The notes below the pieces were generated by a model. The model did no database searches. It was not told where the DNA came from and saw only the letters and a program-made list of their open reading frames with translations. The translations under genes and the position numbers were made by a program. A stretch of 64,000 nt of DNA, from assembly GCA_947503885.1 (NCBI GenBank), contig CANNFD010000006.1, positions 186,001-250,000 on the forward strand, written 5' to 3'. The DNA comes from an uncultured Olleya sp. (GTDB lineage: Bacteria; Bacteroidota; Bacteroidia; Flavobacteriales; Flavobacteriaceae). Position 1 is the first letter of the stretch, and the number at the start of each line of letters is the position of its first letter. This document shows, in pieces, positions 9,803 to 19,040 of this stretch.

Positions 9803-11149
9803 TTATCTATTAAAAGTTAATCGTTTAGCATACTTAGTATCATAAAACTTAAAGTTTTTATAGGCCAAACCTCCGTTAACAAAAGTATGTGTGATTCTAG
9901 ATTTAAAAGTTGTGCCTTCAAAAGGTGACCACCCACATTTATATAAAATATTGTCTTTATTAACTGTCCATGGATTATTTAGATCTACAACTACTAAATC
10001 TGCATAATAGCCTTCTTTAATATAACCACGTTTTTCTACTTCAAATAAAATGGCTGGATTATGGCAAAACTTTTCTACAATTTTCTCGATAGAAATATCT
10101 CCTTCATGATGCATTTCTAACAATGCCGGTAAAGCGTGTTGAACTAATGGACCACCTGAGGGTGCAGAAGTATAATTATTAGATTTTTCTTCAAAAGTAT
10201 GAGGTGCATGGTCTGTAGCGATAACATCTATTTTGTCATCTAGTAATGCTTTAAGTAATTGCGTTCTATCACTTTCTGTTTTAACCGCAGGGTTCCACTT
10301 AATTAGTGTGCCTTTTTCGTCATAATCTTTATCACTAAACCATAGGTGATGGATACATACCTCGGCAGTAATTTTTTTATCTTTTAACGGTAACTTATTA
10401 TCAAACAACTGGGTTTCTTTTCCGGTTGATAAGTGAAACACATGTAGACGTGCTCCTGTTTTTTTAGCTAATTCTATAGCCTTAGAAGACGATATGTAGC
10501 AAGCCTCTTCACTTCTAATTATAGGATGGAAGTTAACAGGGATATCATCTCCGTAACGCTCCTTATAAATATCTAGGTTTTTTTTGATTGTCGCTTCATC
10601 CTCACAATGTACTGAGATTAATAAATCTGTACTTGTAAATATTTTTTCTAAAACTTCAGGGTTATCCACTAACATATTACCAGTAGAGGAGCCTAAAAAT
10701 AGTTTTAAACCAGCAACTTCTTTTTTATTGACTTTTAAAATTTCGTCTAAATTATCATTGGTCCCACCAAACATAAACGAATAGTTAGCCCAAGATTTAT
10801 TAGCAGCTATTTCAAATTTTTGGTCAAGTTTTTCAATAGTTGTTGTTTGAGGGTTTGTATTAGGCATCTCAATAAAAGAGGTAATCCCACCAGCAATTGC
10901 AGCTCTAGACTCTGTTTCTATATTTGCTTTGTGTGTAAGGCCTGGTTCTCTAAAGTGTACTTGGTCATCAATAGCTCCCGGAATAACATATTTACCCTCT
11001 GCATCAAACACATTAACATCAGCAGATTTTGGGCTGATAGATTGGTCTATTTTTACAATAAACTCTCCTTCAATTAAAATATCACCATTAAAAATTGTTC
11101 CTTCGTTAACGATTTTGGCATTTTTAATAAGCGTCTTTCTATTTTGCAT
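9803..11149 (-). CDS. pyrC: Dihydroorotase
   Basis: Amidohydrolase of 448 residues that makes dihydroorotate from N-carbamoyl-aspartate in pyrimidine synthesis. '[16 protein letters not shown]' near 59-74 holds the first metal histidine and the Arg of the substrate site. 'EMPNTNPQT' follows near 94-102, and '[10 protein letters not shown]' near 309-318 holds the catalytic Asp. The length fits the type I (allantoinase-like) group rather than the short E. coli form. It starts 3 nt after the stop of the sugar-transferase gene, so the two are co-transcribed. Confidence 0.94.
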   Translation of the reverse strand: MQNRKTLIKNAKIVNEGTIFNGDILIEGEFIVKIDQSISPKSADVNVFDAEGKYVIPGAIDDQVHFREPGLTHKANIETESRAAIAGGITSFIEMPNTNPQTTTIEKLDQKFEIAANKSWANYSFMFGGTNDNLDEILKVNKKEVAGLKLFLGSSTGNMLVDNPEVLEKIFTSTDLLISVHCEDEATIKKNLDIYKERYGDDIPVNFHPIIRSEEACYISSSKAIELAKKTGARLHVFHLSTGKETQLFDNKLPLKDKKITAEVCIHHLWFSDKDYDEKGTLIKWNPAVKTESDRTQLLKALLDDKIDVIATDHAPHTFEEKSNNYTSAPSGGPLVQHALPALLEMHHEGDISIEKIVEKFCHNPAILFEVEKRGYIKEGYYADLVVVDLNNPWTVNKDNILYKCGWSPFEGTTFKSRITHTFVNGGLAYKNFKFYDTKYAKRLTFNR

Positions 11150-11152
11150 TGT

Positions 11153-11878
11153 TTAATTGGATTTGAATAAACTTTTAAATTTCATACTTATTACTCCAAA
11201 TATAGCTTCAGATATTATACTTGAACTTAATTTAGATTCTCCTTTTGTCCTATCTGTAAAAATTACAGGTACTTCGACTAATTTAAATTTTTTTAAATAG
11301 GCTTTAAATTTCATTTCAATCTGAAACGCATAGCCTACAAACTTAATTTTATCTAAATTAAGTTGTTCTAAAACATGTCTTTTATAACAGATAAATCCTG
11401 CTGTAGCATCCTTGATTTGCATTCCTGTTATAAATCTAACATACATTGATGCGCCATAAGATAAAATGACACGACTTAAAGGCCAATTTACAACATTTAC
11501 CCCTTTTACATAACGTGACCCAATTGCTAAATCTGCATTATCATTATGACAAGCTTGATACAAACGCATCAAATCCTTTGGGTTATGAGAAAAATCTGCA
11601 TCCATCTCAAAAACATACTGGTACTTCTTATTAAGTGCCCATTTAAACCCATAGATATAGGCAGTACCAAGACCAGCTTTTTCTGCTCTAACTTCTAAAA
11701 ACAATTGGTCAGGAAACTCCTGTTGAAGCGCTTTAACTTTTTTTGCAGTCAGATCTGGTGAATTATCATCCACAACTAGCACATCAAACGCTTTAGGAAG
11801 TGCAAAAACTGCTCTTAAAATAGCTTCAATATTCTCAATCTCGTTGTATGTTGGTATAATTACAACAGCGTCCCGCAT
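11153..11878 (-). CDS. Polyprenol monophosphomannose synthase-like GT2
   Basis: Family 2 glycosyltransferase, 241 residues, resembling DPM1-type polyprenol-phosphate mannose synthases. Visible: 'VIIPTYNEIENI' at the N-terminus, 'VVDDNSPD' and the metal-binding 'EMDADFSHNP' (~94-103), then 'SRYVKG' and 'DATAGFICYKR'. It has no membrane anchor, as in soluble DPM1 forms. The start is ATG at 11878; an in-frame TTG sits one codon upstream. It is the first gene of the operon with pyrC and the DUF4296 gene. The product probably feeds lipid-linked sugar donors for envelope glycosylation. Confidence 0.88.
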   Translation of the reverse strand: MRDAVVIIPTYNEIENIEAILRAVFALPKAFDVLVVDDNSPDLTAKKVKALQQEFPDQLFLEVRAEKAGLGTAYIYGFKWALNKKYQYVFEMDADFSHNPKDLMRLYQACHNDNADLAIGSRYVKGVNVVNWPLSRVILSYGASMYVRFITGMQIKDATAGFICYKRHVLEQLNLDKIKFVGYAFQIEMKFKAYLKKFKLVEVPVIFTDRTKGESKLSSSIISEAIFGVISMKFKSLFKSN

Positions 11879-11986
11879 CAATACTAATTAAAATTTAGGC
11901 AAATGTACATTTTTATAAAATTACTTAATTATAAAAATTACTTAATTATTAATCGTTTTCCTATTAAAAATCAATAATTTTATACC

Positions 11987-12631
11987 ATGCTTAGAGACCT
12001 AAATAATGTAGATGTTTTAACCCTAACTATAGTAGGTTGTTTACTAATTGTAGCTATAACAAAATTACTGTTTCCAAAACGCTTTAATCAGTTTGTGTCA
12101 TTACTTATAAACTCAAGACACTCTAATTTATATATAAAAGAACAACGTTTTTTTGATTTATTTGAGGGCTTACTCTTTTTAAATTTTGCAATTAACCTAG
12201 GACTATTAGCATATATTTACTTGAGCTCCATTGTTTTACAAGAGATTAGTCAGCTATCTGTATTTAAGTATTCTTTTTTGATTGCGCTTTTTTTACTTTT
12301 AAAAGTACTTTTTGAAAGATTATTATCTAGTGTATTAGATACAGAAACTATAATTGACAAATACCTTTTTCAAAAAATTAGTTTTCGAAATTTTATTGGA
12401 CTGCTATTATTGCCTATAAACGCCTTTTTAATTTACACGCTTAACCCCAATAAAATAACACTATTAATCATACTCTCTATATTGGTTTCCATTTTTATAT
12501 TTGGTATGACTGTGTTTATCAAAAACAATCTTAACACCTTTAAAAAGAGCTTGTTTTATTTTATTTTGTATCTTTGCACTCTCGAAATTGCACCTTATGT
12601 TGTTTTATATCGCATTATCACAACAAATTAG
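11987..12631 (+). CDS. DUF4271 membrane protein
   Basis: Integral membrane protein of 214 residues with about six hydrophobic segments (near 11-28, 56-78, 90-103, 130-150, 155-172, 183-205). The motif 'EQRFFDLFEGLLFLNF' is typical of DUF4271. It lies 24 nt upstream of hemD, an arrangement that recurs in flavobacteria, so a role linked to heme or envelope functions is possible but unproven. Confidence 0.8.
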   Translation: MLRDLNNVDVLTLTIVGCLLIVAITKLLFPKRFNQFVSLLINSRHSNLYIKEQRFFDLFEGLLFLNFAINLGLLAYIYLSSIVLQEISQLSVFKYSFLIALFLLLKVLFERLLSSVLDTETIIDKYLFQKISFRNFIGLLLLPINAFLIYTLNPNKITLLIILSILVSIFIFGMTVFIKNNLNTFKKSLFYFILYLCTLEIAPYVVLYRIITTN

Positions 12632-12655
12632 GTCAAAAAATAAATTATACAACAT

Positions 12656-13405
12656 ATGAAAGTGAAAACCATTTTAGTCTCGCAACCGGAACCTAAAATA
12701 GAAAATTCGCCTTATTTTGATCTTTCCGAAAAGCAGAAAGTGAAAATTGATTTTAGACCTTTTATCCATGTTGAAGGAGTCCCTTCTAAAGAAATCAGAC
12801 AACAAAAGATAGATTTAAACAATTATTCAGCAATTATATTAACTAGTAGAAATGCAGTTGATCATTTTTTTAGAGTCGCTGAAGAAATGCGTTTTAAAGT
12901 ACCAGACTCGATGAAATACTTTTGTCAGTCGGAAGCAGTTGCATACTATTTACAAAAATATGTTGTTTACAGAAAACGTAAAATTTATGTTGGGAAACGT
13001 AATTTTGCAGACTTATCGCCTTTAATTAAAAAGTACAAAGATGAAAAGTTTTTACTGCCTACAACAGACAAGCTTAAACCTGAAGTTCCAGAAACTTTAA
13101 ATGGTTTAAATATTGATTGGAAAGAAGCTGTTTTTTACAAAACAGTAATTAGCGATTTATCTGATTTAGAAAATGTTACTTATGATATTTTAGTGTTTTT
13201 TAGCCCAAGCGGAATTGATTCTTTATTTCACAACTTCCCGGACTTTAAACAAAACGACACTAAAATAGCTGTTTTTGGTAATACTACTATAAAAGCTGTA
13301 GAAGAAAAAGGATTGCGTGTAGACATCTCTGCTCCAACGCCTGAAACACCATCAATGACTATGGCGCTTCAAAAATATATTGAAAAAACAAACAAAGGGA
13401 AATAA
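12656..13405 (+). CDS. hemD: Uroporphyrinogen-III synthase
   Basis: 249 residues. The family is weakly conserved but recognisable: a two-lobed protein with 'AIILTSRNAVDHFF' (~61-74) in the first lobe and 'VFFSPSGIDSLFHNFP' followed by 'VFGNTTIKAV' in the second. These match the HemD ring-closing enzyme of tetrapyrrole synthesis. It follows DUF4271 closely on the same strand and is closed by a strong bidirectional terminator shared with pckA. Confidence 0.85.
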   Translation: MKVKTILVSQPEPKIENSPYFDLSEKQKVKIDFRPFIHVEGVPSKEIRQQKIDLNNYSAIILTSRNAVDHFFRVAEEMRFKVPDSMKYFCQSEAVAYYLQKYVVYRKRKIYVGKRNFADLSPLIKKYKDEKFLLPTTDKLKPEVPETLNGLNIDWKEAVFYKTVISDLSDLENVTYDILVFFSPSGIDSLFHNFPDFKQNDTKIAVFGNTTIKAVEEKGLRVDISAPTPETPSMTMALQKYIEKTNKGK

Positions 13406-13426
13406 CCTTTTTAAGTTTATAACATT

Positions 13427-13464
13427 AAAAAGCGCCAATTGAAAATTTCAATTGGCGCTTTTTT
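13427..13464. terminator. Bidirectional terminator between hemD and pckA
   Basis: A long A/T-flanked stem of about 16 bp (13427-13442 with 13448-13463) around an A/T loop. Its GC-rich core GCGCCAATTG makes it stable. It sits between convergent hemD and pckA. Confidence 0.88.
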
Positions 13465-13488
13465 AATTAACACTTTTACCACTGATTA

Positions 13489-15105
13489 CTATTCAGTGTA
13501 ACGTTGTGGTCCACCACGTCTAATTTCTTCGCTTGCATAAGATTCAAATTTCTCAAAATTCTCTCTAAATGCATTTGCTAATTTAAACGCTGTCTTATAG
13601 TATGCTTTATCATTATTCCAAGTTGTTCTTGGGCTTAAAAGCTCGCTTGGCACACCTGGACAACTTCTAGGTTGTGCTACTCCAAATACAGAGTGGATAT
13701 GGTAATCTTTGTAATTATACAGTCCTAAATCTCCGTTAAGCACCGCGCTAATCATAGCTCTAGTGTACTTTAATTTAATTCTGCTACCTACTCCGTAAGA
13801 ACCTCCTGTCCAACCTGTATTAACTAGCCAAACATTAACGTTAGCATCTTTCATTTTTTTACTTAACATCTCAGCATATTTGGTAGGATGTAAAGGCATA
13901 AATGGTGCTCCGAAACATGCAGAAAAACTAGGCACAGGCTCGGTAATTCCAGCTTCAGTACCTGCTACTTTAGCAGTATATCCAGATATAAAATGGAACG
14001 CTGCTTGTGCAGGTGTTAGTTTAGATATCGGAGGTAATACACCAAATGCATCTGCTGTTAAAAAGAAGATGTTTTTAGGGTTTTCTCCAATAGAAGGTAC
14101 TTGTATATTTTCAATATGATGAATAGGGTAACTAACACGTGTGTTTTGCGTAATAGATGTGTCTTCAAAATCGACTTCCCCTTTGTCATTCATGATAACA
14201 TTTTCAAGGATAGCGCCTTTTTTAATAGCTCCAAAAATTTCTGGTTCTTGTTCTCCAGATAAGTTAATTACTTTAGCGTAACAACCCCCTTCAAAGTTAA
14301 ACACAGCGTTTTCTGCAGTCCATCCATGCTCATCGTCTCCGATTAAGCTTCTGTCAGGATCTGTTGATAATGTTGTTTTTCCTGTTCCTGATAATCCAAA
14401 GAAAATTGCTGTATCTCCATTTTTACCAATATTAGCACTACAGTGCATTGGCAATGTGTTTTTAAATACTGGTAATATAAAGTTAAGCGCAGAGAAGATT
14501 CCTTTTTTGATTTCTCCTGTATAACCTGTACCACCTATTAAAGCAATTTTTCTAGTAAAATCTAAAATAGCAAAATTATGCTGACGGGTACCGTCAACTT
14601 CTGGGTCTGCCATAAATCCTGGTGCGTTAACAACAGTCCACTCTGGAGAAAAATCTTTTAACTCCTCTTCAGTTGGTCTTAAAAACATGTTATAAGCAAA
14701 CATGTTACTCCATGGATACTCATTAATAACACGAATGTTTAATTTATAGTTTTCATCAGCACAAGCATAACTATCTCTAACAAAAACTTCTTTATTAGAT
14801 AAGTATGCGGTTACTTTATCATACAATTTTTGAAACTTATCAGCATCAAAAGGGATATTAATGTTTCCCCACCAGACTTTATCTTCAGTAACACTATCTT
14901 TTACAATAAAACGATCCATTGGCGATCGTCCTGTAAACTCTCCTGTGTTTACAGCTAAAGCACCTGAAGACGCTTCTTTACCTTGTCCTTTGTCTAAGGT
15001 AATGTCGTGTAACTGCTCTGGTGATAATTGATATCGTACTTGGGCATTATTGATTCCGTATTGTTCTAACGAAATCGATTTCGTAAATTGGGTATGGTCT
15101 ACCAT
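13489..15105 (-). CDS. pckA: Phosphoenolpyruvate carboxykinase (ATP)
   Basis: 538 residues, the normal size for the ATP-dependent gluconeogenic enzyme, which turns oxaloacetate into PEP. The oxaloacetate-binding region holds 'TGEFTGRSPMDRF' (~54-66). The P-loop is 'GLSGTGKTT' (237-245) and the kinase-2 metal site 'LIGDDEHGW' (254-262). A consensus Bacteroidota promoter lies upstream. It gives the cell gluconeogenesis from amino acids and C2/C4 acids. Confidence 0.97.
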   Translation of the reverse strand: MVDHTQFTKSISLEQYGINNAQVRYQLSPEQLHDITLDKGQGKEASSGALAVNTGEFTGRSPMDRFIVKDSVTEDKVWWGNINIPFDADKFQKLYDKVTAYLSNKEVFVRDSYACADENYKLNIRVINEYPWSNMFAYNMFLRPTEEELKDFSPEWTVVNAPGFMADPEVDGTRQHNFAILDFTRKIALIGGTGYTGEIKKGIFSALNFILPVFKNTLPMHCSANIGKNGDTAIFFGLSGTGKTTLSTDPDRSLIGDDEHGWTAENAVFNFEGGCYAKVINLSGEQEPEIFGAIKKGAILENVIMNDKGEVDFEDTSITQNTRVSYPIHHIENIQVPSIGENPKNIFFLTADAFGVLPPISKLTPAQAAFHFISGYTAKVAGTEAGITEPVPSFSACFGAPFMPLHPTKYAEMLSKKMKDANVNVWLVNTGWTGGSYGVGSRIKLKYTRAMISAVLNGDLGLYNYKDYHIHSVFGVAQPRSCPGVPSELLSPRTTWNNDKAYYKTAFKLANAFRENFEKFESYASEEIRRGGPQRYTE

Positions 15106-15140
15106 AATTTCAGTATGTTGTGTATGTGTTGTTTGAGTTG

Positions 15141-15172
15141 CAAAGTTAAAATTAATAACAGATAAACGCCAA
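15141..15172 (-). promoter_or_regulatory. Consensus promoter of pckA
   Basis: On the minus strand, TTG (15170-15172), a 21-nt spacer, then TAACTTTG (15141-15148). This is a full match to the Bacteroidota sigma-A consensus and lies 36 nt before the pckA ATG. Confidence 0.75.
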
Positions 15173-15179
15173 AAAAATA

Positions 15180-15572
15180 CTATTTATTCTGTTTAACCTT
15201 TAAAATATTTATCAACAGTACAACCCATGCTATTATTAAAAACAAACCTCCTAAAGGGGTTACAAATGCTATAGACTTAAAATTAAAAGCGGTTAATGTG
15301 TTTGTTGCTAAGCCATATATTGAGCCTGAGAAAAGGATTACACCAACCAAAATTAAATAAAAGATAATTGTTTTAAATTTTTCACTAATAAAGTTTTGGC
15401 TACCAATAAACAAAAGCAGCAATCCATGATACATTTGATAGCGCACACCGGTTTCATAGCTCTGTATAGCCTCTACTGACACCAAATCCTTTAGTCCATG
15501 TGCTCCAAAAGCACCTAAAACTACACTAACTAATCCTAACACTGTACCTAATATTAATAACTTTTTGTTCAT
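15180..15572 (-). CDS. DUF423 small membrane protein
   Basis: 130-residue membrane protein with four hydrophobic segments and the family motif 'LGAFGAHGLK' (~19-28) followed by 'ETGVRYQMYHGLLLL'. An upstream in-frame extension would add 19 charged residues. The ATG at 15572 is preferred because 'MNKKLLILG' begins directly with the first membrane segment. The function of DUF423 (YgdD-like) is unknown. It is divergent from the saccharopine dehydrogenase gene. Confidence 0.87.
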   Translation of the reverse strand: MNKKLLILGTVLGLVSVVLGAFGAHGLKDLVSVEAIQSYETGVRYQMYHGLLLLFIGSQNFISEKFKTIIFYLILVGVILFSGSIYGLATNTLTAFNFKSIAFVTPLGGLFLIIAWVVLLINILKVKQNK

Positions 15573-15651
15573 ATAAATAATACGTTTTGGTTTTAATCCC
15601 AGTTTAAATTTTCTACTTTCGTAATCCAAAAATACTCAACAAAAATCAATT

Positions 15652-17016
15652 ATGCGACAAATTTTAGTCATAGGTTCAGGAAAATCTACTTCATACTTAA
15701 TTAAATATTTATTAGAAAAATCAATAACAGAAAATTTACATATCACAGTAGGTGATTTAAATATAGAAAGCGCACAAAAAATGATTGGCAATCATGATAA
15801 TGCATCTGCCATTACATTAGACGTTTTTGATGCAAAATCAAGAGAAAGTGCTATTAAAAATGCAGATATTGTTATCTCAATGCTACCAGCACGTTTTCAT
15901 ATAGAAGTTGCAAAAGACTGTGTTACTTTTGGAAAAAGCATGGTTACAGCGTCCTACGTAAGTGACGAGATGCAAGCACTAGATCAAGATGCCAAAGACA
16001 AAGGGTTGGTGTTTATGAACGAGATTGGTGTAGACCCAGGAATTGACCACATGAGTGCTATGCAAGTCATAGACAAAATACGTGATAAAGGCGGAAAAAT
16101 TATCTTGTTTGAATCCTTTACTGGTGGTTTAGTTGCTCCAGAGAGTGACAACAACTTATGGAATTATAAATTTACTTGGAACCCAAGAAACGTCGTTACA
16201 GCAGGTCAAGGTGGCGCTGCTAAATTCCTTCAAGAAAACACTTATAAATACATCCCATACAACCGTTTATTTAGACGTACCGAGTTTTTAGATATCGAAG
16301 GTTTTGGACGTTTTGAAGCCTACGCTAATCGTGACTCATTAAAATACCAAAGTGTTTACGACTTAAATAATGTAAAAACCTTATACAGAGGCACAATGCG
16401 TCGTGTTGGGTTTTCTAGAGCTTGGCAAGCATTTGTAATACTAGGTATGACCGACGACAGCTACACTATTGATGATAGCGAGAACATGAGCTACCGCGAT
16501 TTTGTTAACGCTTTTTTACCATACAGCCCAACAGACTCGGTAGAGCTTAAATTTAGACACGCCTTAAAAATCGACCAAGACGATCTTATATGGGACAAGT
16601 TTTTAGAGCTTGACCTATTTAGCAAGACTAAAATGGTTGAACTTAAAAAAGCGACACCAGCACAAATATTACAAAAAATACTATTAGACAGTTGGACGTT
16701 AGACCCAAAAGATAAAGACATGATCGTAATGTACCATAAGTTTGGATACGAGCTTGACGGTAAAAAACATCAGATTGATGCTACAATGGTGACCCTTGGA
16801 GAAGACCAAACTTACACTGCTATGGCAAAAACCGTTGGATTACCAGTAGCAATTGCTACTTTGGCTATATTAAACGGTAAAATAAAAACACCAGGAGTAC
16901 AAATCCCAATAACTAAAGAAGTCTACACACCAATATTAAAAGCGCTTGAAGATTACGGTGTTACATTTAACGAAAAAGAAGTCCCTTATTTAGGTTACAA
17001 TCCACTTAACCTATAA
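15652..17016 (+). CDS. Saccharopine dehydrogenase family protein
   Basis: Cytosolic NAD(P)-dependent oxidoreductase of 454 residues. A Rossmann fold begins 'ILVIGSGKSTSYL' (4-16). 'EIGVDPGIDHM' (~124-134) and 'SFTGGLVAPE' (~155-164) are typical of the saccharopine dehydrogenase/reductase family (LYS9-like). In bacteria it most likely acts in lysine breakdown or synthesis via saccharopine. A TACTTTCG -7 box lies at 15614-15621. The Lrp/AsnC-type regulator downstream on the same strand is a plausible amino-acid-responsive controller, though a terminator lies between them. Confidence 0.88.
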   Translation: MRQILVIGSGKSTSYLIKYLLEKSITENLHITVGDLNIESAQKMIGNHDNASAITLDVFDAKSRESAIKNADIVISMLPARFHIEVAKDCVTFGKSMVTASYVSDEMQALDQDAKDKGLVFMNEIGVDPGIDHMSAMQVIDKIRDKGGKIILFESFTGGLVAPESDNNLWNYKFTWNPRNVVTAGQGGAAKFLQENTYKYIPYNRLFRRTEFLDIEGFGRFEAYANRDSLKYQSVYDLNNVKTLYRGTMRRVGFSRAWQAFVILGMTDDSYTIDDSENMSYRDFVNAFLPYSPTDSVELKFRHALKIDQDDLIWDKFLELDLFSKTKMVELKKATPAQILQKILLDSWTLDPKDKDMIVMYHKFGYELDGKKHQIDATMVTLGEDQTYTAMAKTVGLPVAIATLAILNGKIKTPGVQIPITKEVYTPILKALEDYGVTFNEKEVPYLGYNPLNL

Positions 17017-17035
17017 TATTAGGGCGTTACCACAC

Positions 17036-17075
17036 AAAACTTGCAAGGCTTTTAAATACCCTTGCAAGTTTTATT
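17036..17075 (+). terminator. Rho-independent terminator
   Basis: A 13-bp stem (17036-17048 with 17060-17072) and a T-rich tail, 20 nt after the saccharopine dehydrogenase stop codon. Confidence 0.85.
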
Positions 17076-17085
17076 TAGGTCAGGC

Positions 17086-17162
17086 TGTCCGTTATATCTT
17101 TTTTGCTTTTAATGGCAAAAAAGGATGCCACTCCCATCCCTAACGCATCTACCCCACGGACA
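17086..17162. repeat. Structured intergenic element, unknown function
   Basis: A 77-nt element closed by a perfect 7-bp stem (17086-17092 with 17156-17162). Inside is an 8-bp hairpin (17099-17106 with 17115-17122) that extends by three more pairs past a bulged G. From memory it resembles an intergenic element seen repeatedly in flavobacterial genomes (a 'CCGTTATATC ... ATCCCTAACGC' type), but I cannot verify that here. Only one copy is present in this window. It lies between the terminator of the dehydrogenase gene and the Lrp gene. Confidence 0.55.
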
Positions 17163-17233
17163 AACTACAAAGCAAAGTTTCAGTTTAAAATAGTTTATGT
17201 ACATTTATCTTTTAAACTATAACCTAAACCACA

Positions 17234-17704
17234 TTGAAAACCATAAACAACAACATTACCATTGATGGTATCGATAAAAAGATATTACGTGCTTTAATGC
17301 AAGATGCACGTACACCTGTTTTAGAAATTGCTAGACAAGTCGGTATTTCTGGTGCAGCAATACACCAACGATTACGTAAGTTAGAAAAGTCAAAACTAAT
17401 AGCAGGCTCAAAATTTGTAATCAACCCAACGGTCTTAGGTTATACAACTATGGCGTTTGTAGGTATCTATTTGGATAAAGCTATGAGCAATCCCGAAGCG
17501 GTTAAACAGCTTAAAAAAATTCCTGAAGTATTAGAGTGCCATTACACTACCGGAAATTGGAGTATTTTTATTAAAATACTATGTAAAGACAATGCCCACT
17601 TAATGCATTTACTTAACAACGACATCCAGTCTATTGAAGGTGTTTCTAGAACAGAGACTTTTATATCCTTAGACCAACAAATTGATAGGCAGATTAAGAT
17701 TTAA
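17234..17704 (+). CDS. Lrp/AsnC family transcriptional regulator
   Basis: 156-residue regulator. The N-terminal winged helix-turn-helix (~10-60) includes 'DGIDKKILRALMQDAR' and the recognition segment 'GISGAAIHQRLRKLEK'. The C-terminal RAM domain (~68-150) binds small ligands and drives oligomerisation. The start is TTG at 17234; the only later in-frame ATG would delete part of the HTH. The neighbouring saccharopine dehydrogenase suggests lysine or another amino acid as ligand, but this is inference. A strong terminator follows. Confidence 0.9.
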   Translation: MKTINNNITIDGIDKKILRALMQDARTPVLEIARQVGISGAAIHQRLRKLEKSKLIAGSKFVINPTVLGYTTMAFVGIYLDKAMSNPEAVKQLKKIPEVLECHYTTGNWSIFIKILCKDNAHLMHLLNNDIQSIEGVSRTETFISLDQQIDRQIKI

Positions 17705-17763
17705 ATATTACTTCAGCTTGGCTTATTAGTGAGTTACATATTTAATTAAAAAAGCGAAATAAC

Positions 17764-17799
17764 AAAAAAAAAGCAACCCAATTTAAGGTTGCTTTTTTT
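17764..17799. terminator. Bidirectional terminator
   Basis: A 15-bp stem (17764-17778 with 17787-17799, core AGCAACC/GGTTGCT) with A- and T-runs on either side, between the convergent Lrp gene and the T9SS cargo gene. Confidence 0.85.
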
Positions 17800-17827
17800 A
17801 TGATTAGTTATAATATTATCTCCGTTA

Positions 17828-18811
17828 TTATTCGATAATTAATTTTTTAACAACGTTACCTTTGTCTGATACAAGAGTAACAAAATACAATCCTGAAGAC
17901 AAGTCTGAACTTAAATCTAAAGTCGTGTTTGTTGTCATTCCGTTAAGGTTAACGGACCTAATTGCACGTCCATTAATATCTGTAATAGTAACAGCTTCCA
18001 ATGCAATACCATTGTTTTTTATAGTAATATTACCGTTAGACGGATTAGGATAAATCGCTAAAGCAGCATCTAAATTAAACGTCTTATTATTTAATGTCAT
18101 TCCAGCAGAAAAAGAAATAGCATCTAATGCAATTTGTTCTACTCCAGAATTTGAAGAAAACTCTACAACCAACTGTGCTTTACAAGCTGTATAACTACTA
18201 AGGTCAGCAGTAATTGGATTCCAAGAACCTTCAATATTTAAAGGATCAATTCCTCCTGGACTTGCTGTAGTATCTAATAACGTAATATCAGGCGATGCAC
18301 AATCTGTAAACTGTATTGTTACTCTAAAAAAGTCTTCAACATTCCAAGTTGTTTCATCTAAAAAATAGGACATATTAACTTGTGGGTTTGTAGTCCCTGA
18401 TAAATCTACAGGATCAAAACTCATAATAACAGTACCATCCACATCATCCATAAAAAAAGCTTGAGCACCTTCTATTGGTGGCACACCAATTTCTGAAATA
18501 ATCGAAGCAGTTGTTGCTACACCAAAATAATCACCATCAGAAAAACCCATAGGTCCATTTGGCGTAGTTGGGTCCAAAACAATTGAGTAGCCTAAGGTTG
18601 CACCAGTTCCGACTTCAGACACATAGATTGTACCGCATGTTGCATTATAATCAACAAGCGTGTGTATGGTTGTTGTATCCGCATCATAATACTCGCAAGC
18701 TCCGCCTACAGCATTAAAGGTAACGCCTGGTAGGTTTTCAAAACCATTGCCAACCTGAGCTAGGAGTAATGTTGGTAGTAAAAAAATAAAAAAAAGTAAT
18801 TTTGTTCTCAT
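17828..18811 (-). CDS. Secreted protein with T9SS sorting domain
   Basis: Exported protein of 327 residues. A signal peptide (~18 residues, 'LPTLLLAQ') precedes a beta-rich region of no recognised family with cysteines near 39, 60, 174 and 209. From about 250 a type A T9SS sorting domain follows ('LAIYPNPSNGN', 'ITDINGRAIRSV', 'LSSGLYFVTL', 'VVKKLIIE'). No catalytic motif is visible. Its tail differs from those of the two cargo proteins at 2.9-5.8 kb, so it is not a recent duplicate of them. Confidence 0.82.
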   Translation of the reverse strand: MRTKLLFFIFLLPTLLLAQVGNGFENLPGVTFNAVGGACEYYDADTTTIHTLVDYNATCGTIYVSEVGTGATLGYSIVLDPTTPNGPMGFSDGDYFGVATTASIISEIGVPPIEGAQAFFMDDVDGTVIMSFDPVDLSGTTNPQVNMSYFLDETTWNVEDFFRVTIQFTDCASPDITLLDTTASPGGIDPLNIEGSWNPITADLSSYTACKAQLVVEFSSNSGVEQIALDAISFSAGMTLNNKTFNLDAALAIYPNPSNGNITIKNNGIALEAVTITDINGRAIRSVNLNGMTTNTTLDLSSDLSSGLYFVTLVSDKGNVVKKLIIE

Positions 18812-18983
18812 AAACAGTGTCGTTAATCATTAGTTAATAGCATTTACAATTTAAGAATTTTATTGATTCTATATAGCTTCTTTTTAAAAAATAAAAAGGC
18901 ACTATTTATAAATAGAGACAAAAAACCACCTATTTTTTAGGTGTTACTTTTCTCATAAAAAACTGTTATTGATTTTATAATTA

Positions 18984-19017
18984 ACAAAAAAAAGCACCTA
19001 AAAAATAGGTGCCTTTT
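18984..19017 (-). terminator. Terminator of the BI-1 gene
   Basis: On the minus strand, a GGCACCTA-type stem (18994-19000 with 19006-19012) with a T-run after it. A 17-nt core, 18995-19011, recurs in inverted form at 18927-18943 upstream in the same gap. Confidence 0.75.
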
Positions 19018-19040
19018 ATATTTATAAACTTGTCTTTGTA

